Source of the DNA: an uncultured Eubacteriales bacterium
GTDB taxonomy: Bacteria > Bacillota > Clostridia > Lachnospirales > Lachnospiraceae
Direction: 5' to 3'
Assembly (NCBI GenBank): GCA_949294665.1
Contig: CASFID010000073.1
Location: 1-50,561 of the forward strand
Length of the DNA: 50,561 nt
Shown here: piece by piece, positions 43,330-50,369 of the stretch
Layout: each line of letters begins with the position of its first letter
How positions within the stretch are numbered: position 1 is the first letter of the stretch
Translations under genes and position numbers: made by a program
The notes under the pieces: model-generated
The model's database searches: none
Told to the model about the DNA's origin: nothing
What the model saw: only the letters and a program-made list of their open reading frames with translations

Positions 43330-43687
43330 AAAAAATATGGATAAAAGGAATCGTTGGCGTAATGTAACAATTGCTTTTCGAATGTCTCCTGAAGAAAACG
43401 AAGAACTGGATAAAAGGGTGAAACTTTGTGGATATCAAACCAGACAAGAGTACATCATTGAAAGCGTTTTATATCAAAAGATCACAGCTGTTGGTAATCC
43501 ATTGATGCTGGTGCAGTTCCGAAAACAGCTCCGGGAGATTGAGACAGAATTAAAACGTCTGAACACATTGAATGATGCTGGAGAAGAATTATTTACGCCA
43601 ATCAGAACCATGTTGGAAATTTTGAATGGATTTGCGGAAGGGAGAAATACAGATGAAAACAAAAAAGATGGTCAACAAAGTTTATGA
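43322..43687 (+). CDS. MobC-like relaxosome accessory protein
   Basis: A 121-residue protein whose first half (NVTIAFRMSPEENEELDKRVKLCGYQTRQEYI) looks like a ribbon-helix-helix DNA-binding domain as in plasmid MobC proteins; the second half is helical. It would bind near oriT and help the relaxase. ATG 43322 overlaps the integrase stop by 8 nt. Confidence 0.75.
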   Translation: MSEKNMDKRNRWRNVTIAFRMSPEENEELDKRVKLCGYQTRQEYIIESVLYQKITAVGNPLMLVQFRKQLREIETELKRLNTLNDAGEELFTPIRTMLEILNGFAEGRNTDENKKDGQQSL

Positions 43688-43823
43688 GATCTTGAATCGC
43701 TCTAAGAAGTTAGAAATTGCCTCTATCCTTGTGGATTTTGAGTCAGATCATATTGTGTTGATTGAATTGATGGACGGAAGCAGGTTTGAGATTATAGTGA
43801 TTCCAACAAGACGGTTTGTTTGA
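43653..43823 (+). CDS. Small hypothetical protein
   Basis: A 56-residue protein starting MKTKKMVNKVYEILN, with a beta-rich end (VLIELMDGSRFEIIVIP). ATG 43653 has GGGAGA upstream and overlaps the MobC-like gene by 35 nt. No family is recognised. Confidence 0.55.
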   Translation: MKTKKMVNKVYEILNRSKKLEIASILVDFESDHIVLIELMDGSRFEIIVIPTRRFV

Positions 43824-43833
43824 GAGGTGGAAA

Positions 43834-44007
43834 ATGAGGGCTGGAGAAAAGAAAAAGCCCAGACAAAATATCTGAGCAAGTTCTCTGATAATCAGATTTA
43901 CTGATATACCATCTTCGCAGATTAAGTATATCACGGATTGTAAGATACGACAATTCCCAATTATCTGTTCATCAGAGACTTGCCCGGAAGGGCAGGAGGT
44001 GAAGTAG
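43834..44007 (+). pseudogene. Short reading frame interrupted by one in-frame TGA
   Basis: ATG 43834 follows GAGAGGTGG, a good ribosome site directly after the previous stop. The frame reads MRAGEKKKPRQNI, meets a TGA at 43873-43875, and then stays open for 43 more codons to a TAG at 44005. It may be a 13-residue leader peptide, a gene with a nonsense mutation, or chance. Confidence 0.3.
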
Positions 44008-44013
44008 ATAGAA

Positions 44014-45075
44014 TTGAAGACGATAGAAAATAAGAGGACAGAATTGAAAAGATCAGTGCCGCAACTGAAGTTGATTAACATGGGAACTGTGGAAGTGGAA
44101 CAGATTGAATGGCTGCTATATCCGTTTATTCCTTTTGGAAAAGTTACGATTATACAAGGGGATCCAGGAGAAGGAAAAACAACTATGGTCTTGCAGATCA
44201 TCGCTAAACTGACCAGAGGTGAACCAATCTTGTTGAATCTTCAATCTTCAAAAGAAGCACAGAAGGATAGCGAAGAGAATCTGAAACAGGAAGTGCTACC
44301 GCAAGATAACCCTATGCAGCCTGTTAATGTCATTTATCAGACTGCAGAGGATGGATTGGGGGATACGATAAAACCTCGTCTGCTTGCGGCTGGGGCAGAT
44401 TGTTCCAGAGTGCTGGTCATCGATGATCGGGAACAGCCATTAACTATGTTGGATGTCAGACTTGAGGAAGCAATCATGCAAACGAAAGCAAGAATGGTGG
44501 TGCTGGATCCTATACAGGGATTTCTGGGAACAGATGTGGATATGCACCGGGCCAATGAAATCCGTCCGTTGATGAAACGGGTGGCAGTCCTTGCAGAGAA
44601 ATATCATTGTGCGATCATTCTGATCGGGCATATGAATAAAAATAGCAATGGGAAATCTTCTTATCGTGGCCTTGGATCCATTGATTTTCAAGCTGCGGCA
44701 AGAAGTGTCCTGATTGTGGGCAGGCTGAAGGACGAACCGGAGACAAGGGTGATGTGCCATGTGAAAAGTTCCCTTGCACCGGAAGGAAAATCCGTCGCAT
44801 TTCGATTAGACAAAGAAACAGGGTTTCAGTGGATCGGAGAGTATGACATTAGTGCAGATGACCTTTTGAGTGGAGAGGCAAGAGGACAAAAAAGCCGGAT
44901 AGCGAAGGAATTTCTACTGGATATTCTGGCTGATGGTGGTATGGCACAGAAAAAGATTGAGGAAGAAGCGAGCAAACAGGGAATTAAGAAGAAAACTCTG
45001 CGGAATGCAAAACAGGAACTGGAAATCGATTCGGTCAAACGGGGAAACCAATGGTTTTGGATATTATCAGAATAA
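44014..45075 (+). CDS. RepA-like / AAA_25 P-loop ATPase, putative replicative helicase of the element
   Basis: A 353-residue RecA-fold protein with Walker A GDPGEGKT at 49-56, Walker B region MVVLDPIQG, and the ILIGHMNK and GLGSIDFQAAARSVL segments typical of RepA-type hexameric helicases. A C-terminal winged-helix part (FLLDILADGG ... KKTLRNAKQEL) follows. Such proteins support element replication after excision or transfer. The start is taken as TTG 44014, 13 nt after AGGAGGT, a longer spacing than usual; the next candidate is an ATG about 22 codons later. Confidence 0.82.
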   Translation: MKTIENKRTELKRSVPQLKLINMGTVEVEQIEWLLYPFIPFGKVTIIQGDPGEGKTTMVLQIIAKLTRGEPILLNLQSSKEAQKDSEENLKQEVLPQDNPMQPVNVIYQTAEDGLGDTIKPRLLAAGADCSRVLVIDDREQPLTMLDVRLEEAIMQTKARMVVLDPIQGFLGTDVDMHRANEIRPLMKRVAVLAEKYHCAIILIGHMNKNSNGKSSYRGLGSIDFQAAARSVLIVGRLKDEPETRVMCHVKSSLAPEGKSVAFRLDKETGFQWIGEYDISADDLLSGEARGQKSRIAKEFLLDILADGGMAQKKIEEEASKQGIKKKTLRNAKQELEIDSVKRGNQWFWILSE

Positions 45076-45082
45076 AGGAAGA

Positions 45083-45122
45083 TGGCAAGATGACCATTTC
45101 TTAAGAACAGGGCATCTTGCCA
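45083..45122. repeat. Inverted repeat between the RepA-like gene and the next gene
   Basis: TGGCAAGATG (45083-45092) and CATCTTGCCA (45113-45122) form a perfect 10-bp inverted repeat with a 20-nt loop, just upstream of the GGAG ribosome site of the following gene. Confidence 0.5.
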
Positions 45123-45140
45123 CCATGAAAGGAGAAGCGT

Positions 45141-45380
45141 ATGGAAATAAAGAATGTACAGATTCCATTTACATTATTTCGTCAGCTTGTCTCGTATCAT
45201 TTGCTGGATGATTACAGTTGCTCAGATGAGATATGCAAGGGACTTGAAGAAAAGATGGATCATCTGGTCAATAGACAATTGTATACGCAGTCGAAAACAG
45301 CAGCGACTAAAGAAGAGCGGGAAAAAGCCAGAAAGGAGTATCTGGATAAGAAAGGAATACAGGAGAACTTTCGTTGGTAG
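45141..45380 (+). CDS. Small hypothetical protein common in Lachnospiraceae mobile elements
   Basis: A 79-residue helical, charged protein (MEIKNVQIPFTLFRQLVSYH...) with an AAAGGAG ribosome site. Related proteins sit between replication and relaxase genes in such elements and have been misnamed complexin. Function unknown; a role in mobilisation is suggested by position only. Confidence 0.7.
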   Translation: MEIKNVQIPFTLFRQLVSYHLLDDYSCSDEICKGLEEKMDHLVNRQLYTQSKTAATKEEREKARKEYLDKKGIQENFRW

Positions 45381-45524
45381 GGATTCTTCTTGTTTGAGTT
45401 ATAACAGGAGCGTGGCACGCACCTGTAAATCACGGACAAAGAGAAGAATCAGATGATGCAGACGGAAATCGCTTAACGGAAACAGCCCCGCAGGGCGCAA
45501 GGGTACTTTTGATGGACGAAGGCT

Positions 45525-45587
45525 GTCGAAAGTGCTTTTGCGTTACTTTCGACGAAAGTAACAAAGCTTATGCGCCGTATCCGGCGC
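45525..45587 (+). other. Candidate origin of transfer (oriT)
   Basis: In the 240-nt gap before the relaxase lie overlapping inverted repeats: GTCGAAAGT/ACTTTCGAC (45525-45533 / 45545-45553), a 21-nt palindrome at 45542-45562 that would compete with it, and GCGCCG/CGGCGC (45572-45577 / 45582-45587). Clustered repeats upstream of a relaxase gene are the usual form of oriT. The nick site cannot be placed. Confidence 0.5.
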
Positions 45588-45621
45588 TGAATACTACCCT
45601 AAGAGGGAGAAAGGAGAGTTA

Positions 45622-46929
45622 TTGAAGAGAACGATTAGTTTTATGACAGGTAAAGGTTCTGTCAACCACAACAGTAGAAAATTTCACGCAAAGAATACAG
45701 ATCCGAAACGGAGTCACTGGAATGTGGAATACTGCAATCGGGATATCCGAGAAGTATACCATGAATTATTTGATGAGGCACTTGAACGATATAATTCCAA
45801 ACAGACCAGAAGAGACCGAAAGATTGAAGATTATTATGAGAAGATCCGTTCTGGAAAGCAGGAAAAGCCATTCCATGAGATTATCCTGCAGATCGGGGAT
45901 AAAGACAATATGGGAGCGACAACAAAAGAGGGGCAGATGGCAGCGAAGATACTAGACGAATATATGAAGGATTTTCAACGGAGAAATCCTACCTTAAGAG
46001 TGTTTTCTGCTCATCTTCATATGGATGAGGCCACACCGCATTTACATATAGATTTTGTGCCATATACAACAGGAAGTAAGCGCGGTCTGGATACAAGGGT
46101 ATCTTTGAAACAGGCATTGTCAGCACTCGGTTTCAAAGGCGGTACGAGAATGGAGACAGAATTAAATCAGTGGGTGGCGGCTGAAAAGCAGCAGCTTGCC
46201 TCAATTATGTTGGAGCATGGGATTGAATGGGAGCAGAAAGGCACACATGAAAAGCATCTGTCTCTGTTGGATTTCGAAAAACGGGAGCGGGCAAAGGAAG
46301 TGGCGGCACTTGAAGAGCAGAAAGCGGACTTAGAAGAGCATAATGCTACTATGCAAGAAGTAAATGAAAAATGGCTGGATCATTTGAAAAATATTGAGCA
46401 GGATATATCTTCGGCTCGAGAAAGCTGGAAAGAAGCCGATAAGAAGGCAGAACAGGCAAAGAAGAATGTGGCACAATATGAGAAAAAGCTAACGGAGATT
46501 GCGCCTATGGTAAAAGAGATGGAACGATTTGCAGAGAAATATTCTGCCGATCCAGAGGAGGTGCTGCCGGAGGCGGGAACACTGGAAAGCGCAAAATCTT
46601 ATAGAGAGAAAAAGGCAAAACCACTGATTAAGAACATAGTGCTAGTATTGCGTTCAGTATATCGGGCTTATCTTGAGTTTTCTAGGAGATTTAGTAATAT
46701 GCAGAAGGCGAATGAAAGAGCATGGAGTAAGGTTAATTTTCTTACGAATCGAGTAGAAGAATTACGGAATGAAAATAGGCTGTTGTGGGAGAACTTCTGG
46801 GATTATGAACGTGTAAAAAGTGTTCTAGGATGTGATAAGGTTGATAAAATCGTCCAGATTGAGAGACAACGGGAACAGGAGCTGAAAAATCAGAAACAGA
46901 GGCAGAGAATGGACAAAGGGGTGAGGTAA
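45622..46929 (+). CDS. MOBV/Pre-type relaxase
   Basis: A 435-residue mobilisation protein. HLHMDEATPHLH at 131-142 is the HxxE/HxH metal motif of the MOBV (Pre/Mob) family, which nicks oriT and leads the strand into the recipient. The C-terminal 220 residues are long charged coiled coil. The start is TTG 45622 with AAGGAG about 6 nt upstream. No coupling protein or secretion genes are in the element, so it must borrow a conjugation machine from elsewhere (inference). Confidence 0.88.
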   Translation: MKRTISFMTGKGSVNHNSRKFHAKNTDPKRSHWNVEYCNRDIREVYHELFDEALERYNSKQTRRDRKIEDYYEKIRSGKQEKPFHEIILQIGDKDNMGATTKEGQMAAKILDEYMKDFQRRNPTLRVFSAHLHMDEATPHLHIDFVPYTTGSKRGLDTRVSLKQALSALGFKGGTRMETELNQWVAAEKQQLASIMLEHGIEWEQKGTHEKHLSLLDFEKRERAKEVAALEEQKADLEEHNATMQEVNEKWLDHLKNIEQDISSARESWKEADKKAEQAKKNVAQYEKKLTEIAPMVKEMERFAEKYSADPEEVLPEAGTLESAKSYREKKAKPLIKNIVLVLRSVYRAYLEFSRRFSNMQKANERAWSKVNFLTNRVEELRNENRLLWENFWDYERVKSVLGCDKVDKIVQIERQREQELKNQKQRQRMDKGVR

Positions 46930-47007
46930 AATCAAATAAATGGAACAGTTAAAAATGGATAGAAAAAACTTTCATGTTTTTGATGGTATGCTTGAATTTG
47001 TTTTTTG

Positions 47008-47036
47008 TTTACAGTGTTTTTTATGAAGGGTATAAT
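47008..47036 (+). promoter_or_regulatory. Promoter upstream of the methyltransferase gene
   Basis: TTTACA at 47008-47013, 17-nt spacer, TATAAT at 47031-47036. It would give a leader of about 145 nt before the methyltransferase start. Confidence 0.65.
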
Positions 47037-47080
47037 GTAGAAAGTGTAAATATAAGCTTTATAGAGTATTGGATAATAGT

Positions 47081-47152
47081 GAATTTATAAAGGATCATTT
47101 AAGAATAAATGCATTTATATGCTTCATTAGTTTGTTATTTGTTTCAATATGA
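47081..47152 (+). pseudogene. Possible remnant of a transposase C-terminus
   Basis: This frame reads EFIKDHLRINAFICFISLLF before a TGA. It vaguely resembles the C-terminal signature of IS1634/IS4-type transposases, in which a charged HxxxHFxxCFIAL motif ends the protein. No other part of a transposase was found. Low confidence. Confidence 0.25.
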
Positions 47153-47189
47153 CTAAGATATTAAGAAGTAGAAGAGAGGTATGTGAACT

Positions 47190-48422
47190 ATGGAAAAATT
47201 AAAATATATAAGCTTGTTTTCGGGCGGAGGAATTGGAGATATAGGATTTAGAAATGCGGGATATTTTCCTATTGTGATGAATGAATTGGAAGAAAATAGA
47301 GCTGAAATTATTAAAAATAATTATCCTGACTCATATGTGGTAGTAGGAGATATAGCAACACATTTAGAAGAGATATATGAAAAAGCAATGGAAAAACTTA
47401 ATGGTGAAAGATTATTTATGTTGATAGCTACACCGCCTTGTCAGGGAATGTCAAAGAACGGAATTGGAACTATTAAAAAGGCGATTAGAGAAGGAAAAAG
47501 ACCTGAAATTGATAAAAGAAATTATTTATATAAATATGCACTTACATTATTGCAAAGTTTAAAACCCAAATTCTTTGTTTGGGAAAACGTAGATAGAATG
47601 TTTAATACACTTTTGTTGAATGAGAATGGAGAGGAGGTTCTTTTTGTGGATGAGTTATATATGCAATTAGAAAAAATTGGATATATTGGTAGATTTGAAA
47701 TTCACAATATGGCAGAATATGGTATTCCTCAAAATAGAAGAAGGACGATAGGCATATTTGTTGATAAAACATTAGTAACAAAAAATTTTGATATAAATAA
47801 ATTATTTCCTGAAGTAGTATTAGATAAAGAACATTTTATTACAGTAGGGGAGACTATTGGTGATTTGCCAGAATTGGATAGCATCGATAAAAAGAAAGCA
47901 AAATCTGATTTCCATCCTTTACATTATGTCCCGGTTTCAAGACCTGAATTATATTACTGGATTTCTAACACAAAACCTAATTGTAGTGCATTCGAAAATA
48001 ACGAATGTCCAAAATGTCATTATGTATCAGAAAAAGAGGATGTATTTTGTCGACAGTGTGGAAAATTATTGCCTAAACCAACAGTAAAAAAAGATGGAAA
48101 ATATAGATTGATAAAAGGTTTTGTGTCTACTTATAGAAGAATGAGTGCAGATGAACCGGCGCCAACAATAACAACGCGCTCGGCATATGCTTGCTCTGAT
48201 AAAAATATTCATCCTACACAAAATAGAGTTTTATCATTATATGAAGTGGCATTGCTTTTTGGAATAAATCCGAGTGAATATAAGTGGACAGTTAAAAAAA
48301 ATGGGAAAGAAGTATATGCAAATTCAATGTTGTTAAGGGATATATTAGGAGAACCTGTGTCTCCCATATATACTAAAATGTTGGGAGATAAATTGAAAAA
48401 AATAGAGGAAATATATATGTAA
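47190..48422 (+). CDS. DNA (cytosine-5) methyltransferase with an inserted zinc ribbon
   Basis: A 410-residue type II C5-methyltransferase. Motif I SLFSGGGIGDIGF, motif IV TPPCQG with catalytic Cys84, motif VI WENV (132-134) and motif VIII QNRRRTIG (181-188) are intact; PAPTITT and the following segment are motifs IX-X. In the variable target-recognition region lies CPKCHYVSEKEDVFCRQCG, a CxxC...CxxC zinc ribbon (Cys273, 276, 287, 290) that is unusual for the family. It protects host DNA from the convergent nuclease. The gene is much more AT-rich than the chromosome. Recognition sequence unknown. Confidence 0.93.
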   Translation: MEKLKYISLFSGGGIGDIGFRNAGYFPIVMNELEENRAEIIKNNYPDSYVVVGDIATHLEEIYEKAMEKLNGERLFMLIATPPCQGMSKNGIGTIKKAIREGKRPEIDKRNYLYKYALTLLQSLKPKFFVWENVDRMFNTLLLNENGEEVLFVDELYMQLEKIGYIGRFEIHNMAEYGIPQNRRRTIGIFVDKTLVTKNFDINKLFPEVVLDKEHFITVGETIGDLPELDSIDKKKAKSDFHPLHYVPVSRPELYYWISNTKPNCSAFENNECPKCHYVSEKEDVFCRQCGKLLPKPTVKKDGKYRLIKGFVSTYRRMSADEPAPTITTRSAYACSDKNIHPTQNRVLSLYEVALLFGINPSEYKWTVKKNGKEVYANSMLLRDILGEPVSPIYTKMLGDKLKKIEEIYM

Positions 48423-48479
48423 TTATTTGAAAATATTCTTATGCAAATTGGAAAATTGATATACTATATCATTTATTGT

Positions 48480-48508
48480 GGGCAGAACCCCAATTTGGGG
48501 CTTTGCCC
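48480..48508. terminator. Hairpin between convergent methyltransferase and nuclease genes
   Basis: A 13-position stem with one wobble and one mismatch (48480-48492 with 48496-48508) and a 3-nt loop. There is no strong T run on either strand, so it may be a weak bidirectional terminator. The remaining 226 nt to the nuclease stop hold no gene I accept. Confidence 0.5.
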
Positions 48509-48734
48509 TTGTTTGTATTATAATGCGGTTTCCAGAAAGCCTGTCTCTGATTTAGACCGGCCAAGTCAGTACATTGCTCATATTGGATGGGGAAATTGGG
48601 TTAAATTTTGTGCCATTTGGAAGTTGACAGTTAAGTCATTATATTGTGGCTGCGGTATAAATGAGTCGTTTGACAACTTCTTAGAACTTGAAATAGGTGG
48701 AAAGATTTGCCCAATTTTTCTTCGGTTAGTAACT

Positions 48735-49412
48735 TTATTCAGTGTAGATCTTGAATATTTGGGAGTACTTTTGCCAATAAATAGGGGAATCGGCTAGAAT
48801 TGTAAACCAACCTGCGCCCATCTTTGCTTTTCCAGAGGCTTTCATACCACAAACTTTTGTGTTACGTCCGTTAGTACCACTAATGTCACCCCAATCGGAA
48901 ACGCAAAGGTTATCACAATAAAATGTTGCAGAAATAACAGGTTTATAACCAGAAGCGGTAGGTATGTAATCAAAAGTGATGCCGAAAAGTTCGCTGACTT
49001 CTTGGTGATGAGCTTGCCAAGTAACATTCGATATATGATTAATGCGAGGAGCAGCTTTTTCTATATTTGAGCCTTTGGGAACACTACCAATTGTACATTT
49101 TACCTCAAGACCTATAGGATAATTACGAAGTTGTTCTTCAGTCGCTTCTATAGCTTGCCAGGGAACAATATCAGGATGTCCTTTCTCTATAGGGTTTACA
49201 ATTGCGACACCGTTTGTCGTAAGAGCTATATTTTCACATAAAATGCAACCAATCATTGCGCTGGTTGTTTTATAATCAATACTTCGAAAAAGAGAAGCTG
49301 GTAATTGTTCTAATACATCATTTGTATGATGGATCGCAGACACAACATTAGCAATAGGGAGTGAAAAACCACAGTTAAAATGAATATTACGATTAATTAT
49401 ATAATTATGCAT
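48735..49412 (-). CDS. Putative type II restriction endonuclease (PD-(D/E)xK)
   Basis: A 225-residue protein with HPDIVP (Pro80-Asp81) and, 21 residues later, GLEVKCT (Glu103-Val-Lys105), the PD...ExK active-site pattern of many type II nucleases. SNVTWQAHHQEVSELFGI follows, as in several such enzymes. No homologue can be named from memory. ATG 49412 has AAGGAG 7 nt upstream. It is convergent with the C5-methyltransferase and 22 nt downstream of a C-protein-like regulator, the standard grouping of a controlled restriction-modification system. Confidence 0.72.
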   Translation of the reverse strand: MHNYIINRNIHFNCGFSLPIANVVSAIHHTNDVLEQLPASLFRSIDYKTTSAMIGCILCENIALTTNGVAIVNPIEKGHPDIVPWQAIEATEEQLRNYPIGLEVKCTIGSVPKGSNIEKAAPRINHISNVTWQAHHQEVSELFGITFDYIPTASGYKPVISATFYCDNLCVSDWGDISGTNGRNTKVCGMKASGKAKMGAGWFTILADSPIYWQKYSQIFKIYTE

Positions 49413-49434
49413 GATAAATCTCCTTAGTATGTAA

Positions 49435-49650
49435 TTAAATTGATTCAACTGTTTGAAATAATTCTGAAAGAGAAATATTTAAACCATTAGCAATTTTTTC
49501 TATATTTTCTAAAGAAATATTTCGTTTCCCAGCTTCTACAGATGCATAGTAAGTTCGATCCATAGAAATACTAAGAGCAAATTTTTCTTGGCTTAAACCT
49601 AGTTGTTTGCGATATTTTCTCACAGCTAATCCAAATCTTTCCTTTATCAT
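49435..49650 (-). CDS. XRE-type controller (C) protein of the restriction-modification system
   Basis: A 71-residue helix-turn-helix protein (LGLSQEKFALSISMDRTYYASVE; IANGLNISLSELF) of the size and kind of C proteins, which delay nuclease expression when a restriction system enters a new cell. ATG 49650 has TGGAGGT upstream; an ATG five codons earlier would contain that site. It precedes the nuclease gene on the same strand. Confidence 0.85.
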   Translation of the reverse strand: MIKERFGLAVRKYRKQLGLSQEKFALSISMDRTYYASVEAGKRNISLENIEKIANGLNISLSELFQTVESI

Positions 49651-49687
49651 TACAAATACCTCCATAAAAATTGTAAAAAATAAGTGG

Positions 49688-49709
49688 TTATAAGACAACG
49701 GATTATAAG
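49688..49709. promoter_or_regulatory. Possible C-box repeats upstream of the controller gene
   Basis: TTATAAG occurs at 49688-49694 and 49703-49709, 15 nt apart, about 40 nt before the controller start. On the minus strand each overlaps a TATAA-type -10 sequence. This could be the site of C-protein autoregulation. Confidence 0.4.
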
Positions 49710-49820
49710 TAACAAAGCACCGAAACAATCGATATTTGTCATTTGATCTAAATTGAGAAGGAAAATTGGAAAGAAATCAACGGTTTATAAACCTATATGA
49801 AAAGCCATATTTTTTATGTG

Positions 49821-49854
49821 AACATTTTTTATGGGGGTGTCATAAAAATGTTCT
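49821..49854. repeat. AT-rich inverted repeat
   Basis: GAACATTTTTTATG (49821-49834) and CATAAAAATGTTC (49842-49854) pair over 13 positions with one bulged T and a loop of GGGGTGT, shortly upstream of the frameshifted small gene. Confidence 0.6.
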
Positions 49855-49866
49855 TACGGAAAATAT

Positions 49867-50168
49867 ATGTCTACAGAAATGAGTGTTGTTGTATTGCTTG
49901 ATGGTGAAACTTTAGAAGAAAAAGTGTTCTCATCTATGATGAAGAACAGTTTTTAAACTTACTGAGAAGAACACAGGAATTAGAAAAACAAAAGAATACT
50001 TTGTATGGAGTTGTGTTAATTGTTATGGGCATAGCTATGCAAGCTCTTTCTTATGCAGTTGGCGGTTCTGATATGAAAGACTTTATTTCAGGGGTACTCT
50101 TAGGAATGTCAATAGCGGTGATGGTGATAGGTGTTTATGTGGTTGGAAAGTCTTTATCGGGAAAGTAA
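49867..50168 (+). pseudogene. Frameshifted small membrane protein gene
   Basis: From ATG 49867 one frame encodes MSTEMSVVVLLDGETLEEK and then stops early; a second frame continues with VLIYDEEQFLNLLRRTQELE and two transmembrane helices (VVLIVMGIAMQALSYAV and FISGVLLGMSIAVMVIGVYVV) to the TAA at 50166-50168. The frames join at an A5 tract; one more A would restore a single protein of about 100 residues. It may be a mutation, a phase-variable gene or an assembly error. Function unknown. Confidence 0.6.
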
Positions 50169-50239
50169 TTCATAGCTTTTAAGAAGGCAATAATGTAAGA
50201 ATTCAAGTAATATTGAAGAAGACCAATCCATTACTATTA

Positions 50240-50260
50240 GTGACAATAAAATGACAATAA
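50240..50260 (+). repeat. Right arm-type repeat of the element
   Basis: Same orientation as and 20 of 21 bases identical to 40487-40507, with TGACAAT at 50241 and 50252, again 11 nt apart. Confidence 0.7.
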
Positions 50261-50290
50261 GATTATATAGAATCAGAGACAATACATAAA

Positions 50291-50314
50291 AAACAGTTCG
50301 ATAATGAACTGTTT
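50291..50314. promoter_or_regulatory. Operator-like palindrome near the right end of the element
   Basis: AAACAGTTC and GAACTGTTT flank GATAAT; the inner GTTCGATAATGAAC (50296-50309) matches the operators at 41883-41986. A stem with following T4 could alternatively act as a terminator. Confidence 0.5.
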
Positions 50315-50361
50315 TGAGACTGAAGTATGGGATAAGTATTATGAATCAAATAGAACTTTGC

Positions 50362-50369
50362 GAGTTCGA
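50362..50369 (+). other. Presumed right core attachment site
   Basis: GAGTTCGA, identical to the guaA 3' octamer at 40417-40424. The sequence from here to the window end (50370-50561) would be original chromosome downstream of guaA; it has a GC-rich hairpin near 50534-50554 that could be the displaced guaA terminator, and no gene is seen. Confidence 0.45.

Larger units (their letters stand above)
40417..50369 (+). mobile_element. Integrative mobilizable element inserted at the 3' end of guaA
   Basis: The span is defined by GAGTTCGA in the last codons of guaA (40417-40424) and the same octamer at 50362-50369, with 21-nt arm-type repeats just inside each end (40487-40507 and 50240-50260). Inside are integrase, Xis-like protein, repressor, MobC-like protein, RepA-like ATPase, relaxase and a restriction-modification system, with lower GC than the chromosome and no type IV secretion genes. 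The 3' end of guaA is a known target for tyrosine-recombinase elements such as Tn5801. The exact right boundary is uncertain by some tens of bases. Confidence 0.75.

Noticed and set aside
45141-45380. Complexin-like identity of the small protein
   Set aside because: The name is carried over from a wrong annotation of similar bacterial proteins; the sequence has no tie to the eukaryotic family.
48441-48797. Plus-strand ORF of 118 codons after the methyltransferase
   Set aside because: It has no ribosome site, contains the inter-gene hairpin, and overlaps the end of the nuclease gene on the other strand. Its residue mix (many Cys, Ile, Tyr) looks like translated spacer.
49861-49935. Programmed -1 frameshift in the small membrane gene
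   Set aside because: The A5 tract does not fall into the zero-frame X XXY YYZ slippery pattern and no stimulatory structure is seen right after it; a one-base deletion is the simpler view.
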